Below are positions 32,146 to 35,304 of a stretch of DNA of 35,304 nt, piece by piece. Each line of letters opens with the position of its first letter. The first letter of the stretch is position 1. Below the pieces are notes generated by a model. That model was not told where the DNA came from. It was given only the letters and a program-made list of their open reading frames with translations, and made no database searches. The DNA is from Streptomyces panaciradicis. Its GTDB lineage: Bacteria > Actinomycetota > Actinomycetes > Streptomycetales > Streptomycetaceae. Both the position numbers and the translations under genes were made by a program. Location: NCBI RefSeq assembly GCF_023516615.1, contig NZ_JAMGBF010000137.1, forward strand, positions 1 to 35,304, given 5' to 3'.

Positions 32146-32601
32146 CAGCTCGACCTGGACCTCGACCTCCACGGGCGCGTCCAGCGGGAGCACCGCCACG
32201 CCGACCGCGCTGCGCGCGTGCACGCCCTTGTCGCCGAGGACCTCGCCGAGCAGCTCGCTGGCGCCGTTGATCACGCCGGGCTGGCCGGTGAAGTCCGCCG
32301 CCGAGGCGACGAAGCCGACGACCTTCACCACGCGCGCGATGCGGTCCAGGTCACCGGCGACCGACTTCACGGCGGCCAGGGCGTTCAGCGCGCAGGTGCG
32401 GGCGAGCTCCTTGGCCTCCTCGGCCGTGACCTCGGCGCCGACCTTGCCGGTGACCGGAAGCTTGCCCTCGACCATCGGGAGCTGGCCGGAGGTGTAGACG
32501 TACGCGCCCGACTGGACGGCCGGCTGGTAGGCGGCGAGCGGCGGGACGACCTCCGGCAGCCTGAGACCGAGTTCGGCCAGCCGGGCCTCGACGGCGCCCA
32601 T
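32137..32601 (-). CDS. RidA/YjgF-family protein (154 aa)
   Basis: Belongs to the Rid superfamily, whose archetype deaminates reactive enamines and imines made by PLP enzymes. Family pieces include YVYTSGQLPMVEG, ALNALAAVKSVAGDLDRI, and the C-terminal ARSAVGVAVLPLDAPVEVEVQVEL, which has the Arg equivalent of the RidA active site. It corresponds to Rv3678c. ATG 32601 overlaps the DUF4177 stop by one base (TGATG), so translation is coupled. Its last codons and stop form one unit of a tandem array. Confidence 0.88.
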   Translation of the reverse strand: MGAVEARLAELGLRLPEVVPPLAAYQPAVQSGAYVYTSGQLPMVEGKLPVTGKVGAEVTAEEAKELARTCALNALAAVKSVAGDLDRIARVVKVVGFVASAADFTGQPGVINGASELLGEVLGDKGVHARSAVGVAVLPLDAPVEVEVQVELVP

Positions 32602-32759
32602 CACTGCTTCTCCCGCTTCAGGTAGGCCACCAGCTGCTCGGGGTTGTTCGGCCCGGGCACGACCTGGACGAGCTCCCAGCCGTCCTCGCCCCAGGTGTCC
32701 AGAATCTGCTTCGTGGCGTGGACGAGCAGGGGGACGGTTGCGTATTCCCACTTGGTCAT
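32601..32759 (-). CDS. DUF4177 small protein (52 aa)
   Basis: A tiny single-domain protein, MTKWEYATVPLLVHATKQIL followed by DTWGEDGWELVQVVPG and a Lys-rich end; the WEY...GWELV pattern is that of DUF4177. Function unknown. It is the first gene of a two-gene unit with ridA, as Rv3678A is with Rv3678c. ATG 32759 has TAGAGT 7 bases upstream, indicating a leaderless transcript. The open frame extends further upstream but that part overlaps the promoter and is not coding. Confidence 0.85.
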   Translation of the reverse strand: MTKWEYATVPLLVHATKQILDTWGEDGWELVQVVPGPNNPEQLVAYLKREKQ

Positions 32760-32766
32760 GTGGCCG

Positions 32767-32772
32767 ACTCTA
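32767..32772 (-). promoter_or_regulatory. -10 box of a leaderless promoter for DUF4177-ridA
   Basis: TAGAGT on the minus strand ends 7 bases before ATG 32759. Confidence 0.55.
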
Positions 32773-32802
32773 GCCGTTGCCCGGCCACCGTCCGCCGTCG
32801 CG

Positions 32803-32811
32803 TTGTCCACA
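32803..32811 (+). promoter_or_regulatory. DnaA-box-like 9-mer between DUF4177 and arsA1
   Basis: TTGTCCACA is a perfect match to the Streptomyces DnaA box. It lies in the 95-bp divergent gap, 36-44 bases from each promoter's -10 region. Confidence 0.4.
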
Positions 32812-32841
32812 GGCCGCCGCGTGATCCGCACGGCGACTGGT

Positions 32842-32847
32842 TAGGCT
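32842..32847 (+). promoter_or_regulatory. -10 box of a leaderless promoter for arsA1
   Basis: TAGGCT ends 7 bases before GTG 32855. Confidence 0.6.
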
Positions 32848-32854
32848 CGAATAC

Positions 32855-33832
32855 GTGAGCAGGCTCCAGGTCGTCAGCGGCAAGGGCGGGACCGGAAAGA
32901 CCACGGTCGCCGCCGCTCTCGCGCTGGCCCTCGCGACCGAGGGGAAGCGGACGCTTCTCGTCGAGGTCGAGGGGCGCCAGGGCATCGCGCAGCTCTTCGA
33001 GACCGAAGCGCTGCCCTACGAGGAGCGGAAGATCGCCGTCGCTCCAGGGGGCGGGGAGGTGTATGCCCTCGCCATCGATCCAGAACTGGCCCTTTTGGAC
33101 TACCTCCAGATGTTCTACAAACTCGGAGGTGCCGGAAGAGCGTTGAAGAAACTCGGCGCCATCGACTTCGCCACCACCATCGCGCCGGGCCTCAGGGACG
33201 TGCTCCTGACCGGCAAGGCCTGCGAGGCCGTGCGCCGGCGGGACAAGAGCGGCCGGTTCGTCTACGACTACATCGTCATGGACGCGCCGCCCACGGGCCG
33301 CATCACCCGTTTCCTGAACGTCAACGACGAGGTGGCGGGCCTGGCGAAGATAGGGCCGATACACAATCAGGCGCAGGCCGTGATGCGGGTGCTGAAGTCG
33401 GCGGAGACGGCCGTGCACCTGGTGACGCTGCTGGAGGAGATGCCCGTCCAGGAGACCGTGGACGGGATCGCCGAACTGCGCGCCGCGCGGCTCCCGGTGG
33501 GCCGGATCGTCGTCAACATGGTGCGGCCCGAGGTGTTGGACGGGGCCGACCTGGAACTCGTACGGAGCGTGCCGCGTTCCACTGTCGCGAAGGCACTGTC
33601 GGCGGCGGGGCTGGGCGGCGCGCGCCGCGGCGGGAACGCCGAGAAGCTGGTGGACCCGCTGCTGCGGCAGGCCGAGGAGTACGCCGAGCGGTACACGCTG
33701 GAGCACGAGCAGCGCTCGGTGCTCGCCGAGACGGGCCTGCCGCTGCACGAACTGCCGCTGCTCGCCGAGGGCATGGACCTCGCGGGGCTGTACGAGCTGG
33801 CCGCCGAGCTGCGCGAGCAGGGCCTGTCATGA
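32855..33832 (+). CDS. ArsA/GET3-like ATPase 1 (325 aa)
   Basis: A SIMIBI ATPase of the anion-transporting ATPase/GET3 family. The P-loop VSGKGGTGKTTVAAALALAL starts at residue 8, followed by LLVEVEGRQGIAQLF (where GET3 has VSTDPAHS, so switch I is altered) and YIVMDAPPTGRITRFL (switch II, with TGR in place of GHT). No arsenic-binding Cys triad and no arsenic genes are nearby. It corresponds to Rv3679, which forms a complex with Rv3680. GTG 32855 has TAGGCT 7 bases upstream (leaderless). A partner gene follows at 33891. Confidence 0.9.
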   Translation: MSRLQVVSGKGGTGKTTVAAALALALATEGKRTLLVEVEGRQGIAQLFETEALPYEERKIAVAPGGGEVYALAIDPELALLDYLQMFYKLGGAGRALKKLGAIDFATTIAPGLRDVLLTGKACEAVRRRDKSGRFVYDYIVMDAPPTGRITRFLNVNDEVAGLAKIGPIHNQAQAVMRVLKSAETAVHLVTLLEEMPVQETVDGIAELRAARLPVGRIVVNMVRPEVLDGADLELVRSVPRSTVAKALSAAGLGGARRGGNAEKLVDPLLRQAEEYAERYTLEHEQRSVLAETGLPLHELPLLAEGMDLAGLYELAAELREQGLS

Positions 33833-33890
33833 GCCGGAGCACGATGCGCGAGCGCACCGGCGGGAGCACGATGCGGAAGCAGGGGATGTC

Positions 33891-35237
33891 ATGAGTCCGG
33901 ACCCGGCAGGCGCCCAGGAGAGCCCGCGCCAGCACCGCCTCTCCGCCGCGCGCGTCCTCGACGTCGACCCGTTGCTCGACGACCCGGGGACGCGGATCGT
34001 GGTGTGCTGCGGCTCGGGCGGGGTGGGCAAGACCACGACGGCCGCCGCGCTCGGGCTCAGGGCCGCCGAACGCGGCCGGAAGGTGGTCGTGCTGACCATC
34101 GACCCGGCCCGCCGGCTCGCCCAGTCCATGGGCATCGACTCCCTGGACAACACCCCGCGCCGGGTCAAGGGCGTGGAGGGCGAGGGCGAACTGCACGCCA
34201 TGATGCTGGACATGAAGCGCACCTTCGACGAGATCGTCGAGGCGCACGCGGACGGCGAGCGGGCGGCCGCGATCCTGTCGAACCCCTTCTACCAGTCGCT
34301 CTCCGCGGGCTTCGCCGGCACGCAGGAGTACATGGCGATGGAGAAGCTGGGGCAGTTGCGGGCACGCGACGAGTGGGACCTGATCGTCGTCGACACCCCG
34401 CCCTCCCGTTCGGCGCTGGACTTCCTGGACGCCCCGAAGCGGCTCGGGTCCTTCCTGGACGGCAAGCTCATCCGCGTCCTGCTCGCGCCGGCCAAGGTCG
34501 GCGGCCGGGCGGGGATGAAGTTCCTGAACGTCGGGATGTCGATGATGACCGGCGCGCTGGGCAAGGTGCTCGGCGGTCAGCTGCTGAAGGACGTCCAGAC
34601 GTTCGTGGCGGCCATGGACTCGATGTTCGGCGGCTTCCGCACGCGCGCGGACGCCACGTACAAGCTGCTGCAGGCGCCGGGCACGGCGTTCCTGGTGGTG
34701 GCGGCCCCCGAGCGGGACGCGCTGCGCGAGGCCGCCTACTTCGTGGAACGGCTGGCGGCCGAGGACATGCCGCTCGCCGGTCTGGTGCTCAACCGGGTCC
34801 ATGGCAGCGGCGCCGACCGGTTGTCGGCCGAGCGCGCGCTCGCCGCCGCGGAAAATCTTGTGGAGTCCCGCATTGTGGATCAGGACGGCGGGAAAGCTGG
34901 ACTTCGTAACTCTCCCGACACGTACGGCAGTTCAGAATCTCCCGCATCCGAGCCCGCCGAGTCCGAGGCGTCCGGGGCCAACTCCCCCGGTCCGGACGAT
35001 GAGGACCAGGGTGTCGACCGTCTCGCCGCGGGCCTGCTGAGGCTGCACGCGGAACGTATGCAACTGCTCTCCCGCGAGCAGCGCACGCGTGACCGCTTCA
35101 CGGCGCTCCACCCCGAGGTCGCGGTGGCCGAAGTGGCCGCGCTGCCCGGCGATGTGCACGACCTCGTGGGCCTGCGGGACATCGGCGACCGGCTCGCGGC
35201 CAACCGGCCGGAGCTGCCCGACTCCGTCGTCGACTGA
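33891..35237 (+). CDS. ArsA/GET3-like ATPase 2 (448 aa)
   Basis: Partner of the preceding ATPase; corresponds to Rv3680. The P-loop CGSGGVGKTTTAAALGLRAA lies near residue 38, followed by VVLTIDPARRLAQSMGID (close to the GET3 TDPAHSL motif) and LIVVDTPPSRSALDFLDAP (switch II). The region from about 330 to 370 is a Ser/Pro/Glu-rich low-complexity insert (SSESPASEPAESEASGANSP) between the ATPase core and a C-terminal helical part. ATG 33891 lies 58 bp after the arsA1 stop, in a spacer with duplicated segments. Membrane or client role unknown; a GET3-like handling of hydrophobic proteins is only an inference. Confidence 0.9.
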   Translation: MSPDPAGAQESPRQHRLSAARVLDVDPLLDDPGTRIVVCCGSGGVGKTTTAAALGLRAAERGRKVVVLTIDPARRLAQSMGIDSLDNTPRRVKGVEGEGELHAMMLDMKRTFDEIVEAHADGERAAAILSNPFYQSLSAGFAGTQEYMAMEKLGQLRARDEWDLIVVDTPPSRSALDFLDAPKRLGSFLDGKLIRVLLAPAKVGGRAGMKFLNVGMSMMTGALGKVLGGQLLKDVQTFVAAMDSMFGGFRTRADATYKLLQAPGTAFLVVAAPERDALREAAYFVERLAAEDMPLAGLVLNRVHGSGADRLSAERALAAAENLVESRIVDQDGGKAGLRNSPDTYGSSESPASEPAESEASGANSPGPDDEDQGVDRLAAGLLRLHAERMQLLSREQRTRDRFTALHPEVAVAEVAALPGDVHDLVGLRDIGDRLAANRPELPDSVVD

Positions 35238-35298
35238 GCCCCCGTCGTCGACTGAGCCCCCGTCGTCGACTGATGGTCCTCCATCGTCGACTGAGGCG
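35224..35298. repeat. 18-bp repeats copying the arsA2 stop region
   Basis: tcgtcgactga (Val-Val-Asp-stop read from the gene) occurs at 35227, 35245, 35263 and 35284. The first is the true 3' end of the gene; the next two are 18-bp tandem copies and the fourth is offset by 3 bases. The window ends inside or just past the array. Confidence 0.9.
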
Positions 35299-35304
35299 AG
35301 GGTG

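Noticed and set aside
1..35304. tRNA, rRNA, insertion sequence or integrase
   Set aside because: I looked for transposase motifs, terminal inverted repeats beside an open frame, and GTTCGA-type T-arms, and found none that hold up.

Overview
The window is high-GC actinobacterial chromosome, almost certainly Streptomyces. Codon third positions are nearly all G or C, GTG starts and ATGA/GTGA overlaps are frequent, several start codons sit directly behind a TANNNT box, and the gene content (bldG with its ATP-binding partner, H+-pyrophosphatase, Tad locus, acs, marP, nth, crp, paired ArsA-like ATPases) is that of the conserved core of a Streptomyces chromosome. I see no insertion sequence, prophage, integrase, tRNA, rRNA or CRISPR array. 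The gene order also recalls Mycobacterium tuberculosis Rv3649-Rv3680 (from memory, not searched).

Layout. 1-902: a lipoprotein gene (-) followed by a repeat array that copies its 3' end. 1113-3521: hppA (-). 3846-4735: the bldG two-gene unit (-), ending in a 13-bp terminator stem. 4815-7385: a divergent Zn-cluster DEAD/DEAH helicase (+) whose sixth codon is the rare TTA. 7234-12712: a seven-gene Tad/Flp pilus cluster (-): ssd, tadA, tadB, tadC, DUF4244 pilin, tadE and a second TadE-like pseudopilin. A 44-bp tandem array sits between tadA and tadB. 12713-13307: a regulatory gap that carries a 6C small RNA gene (-) and a pair of DnaA-box-like 9-mers.

13308-17661: a HAD phosphatase with a C-terminal membrane anchor, a degenerate Fic-fold protein, a CooC-like ATPase and a lipoprotein with a polysaccharide-deacetylase domain. 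17996-25660: a SulP/STAS/beta-carbonic-anhydrase fusion, acs, nhaA, a small holin-X-like membrane protein and an epoxide-hydrolase-like protein. 26005-29189: marP, a CoA-type NUDIX hydrolase and nth (-), the last with a long Lys/Ala/Pro-rich tail. 29397: crp (+). 30288-32759: metallo-beta-lactamase, NUDIX, RidA-like and DUF4177 genes (-). 32855-35237: two ArsA/GET3-like ATPases (+).

How it fits together. BldG, crp, the 6C RNA and the TTA-containing helicase tie the region to developmental control. acs, hppA, nhaA and the bicarbonate/sulfate transporter-anhydrase handle acetate, pyrophosphate, proton/sodium and inorganic carbon or sulfate. Near-consensus CRP palindromes lie upstream of acs and crp. 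The Tad genes would build a pilus or pseudopilus, but no prepilin peptidase is present here.

The most unusual sequence feature is a recurring pattern in which the last codons and stop codon of a gene are copied, in tandem or nearby, just downstream (lipoprotein, ridA, arsA2, and the arsA1/arsA2 junction). Most genes are ordinary conserved core genes. The observations I rate highest are the 6C RNA, the stop-codon arrays, the degenerate Fic protein, the leaderless promoter set, the Cys/His linker of the transporter-anhydrase fusion and the early TTA codon.
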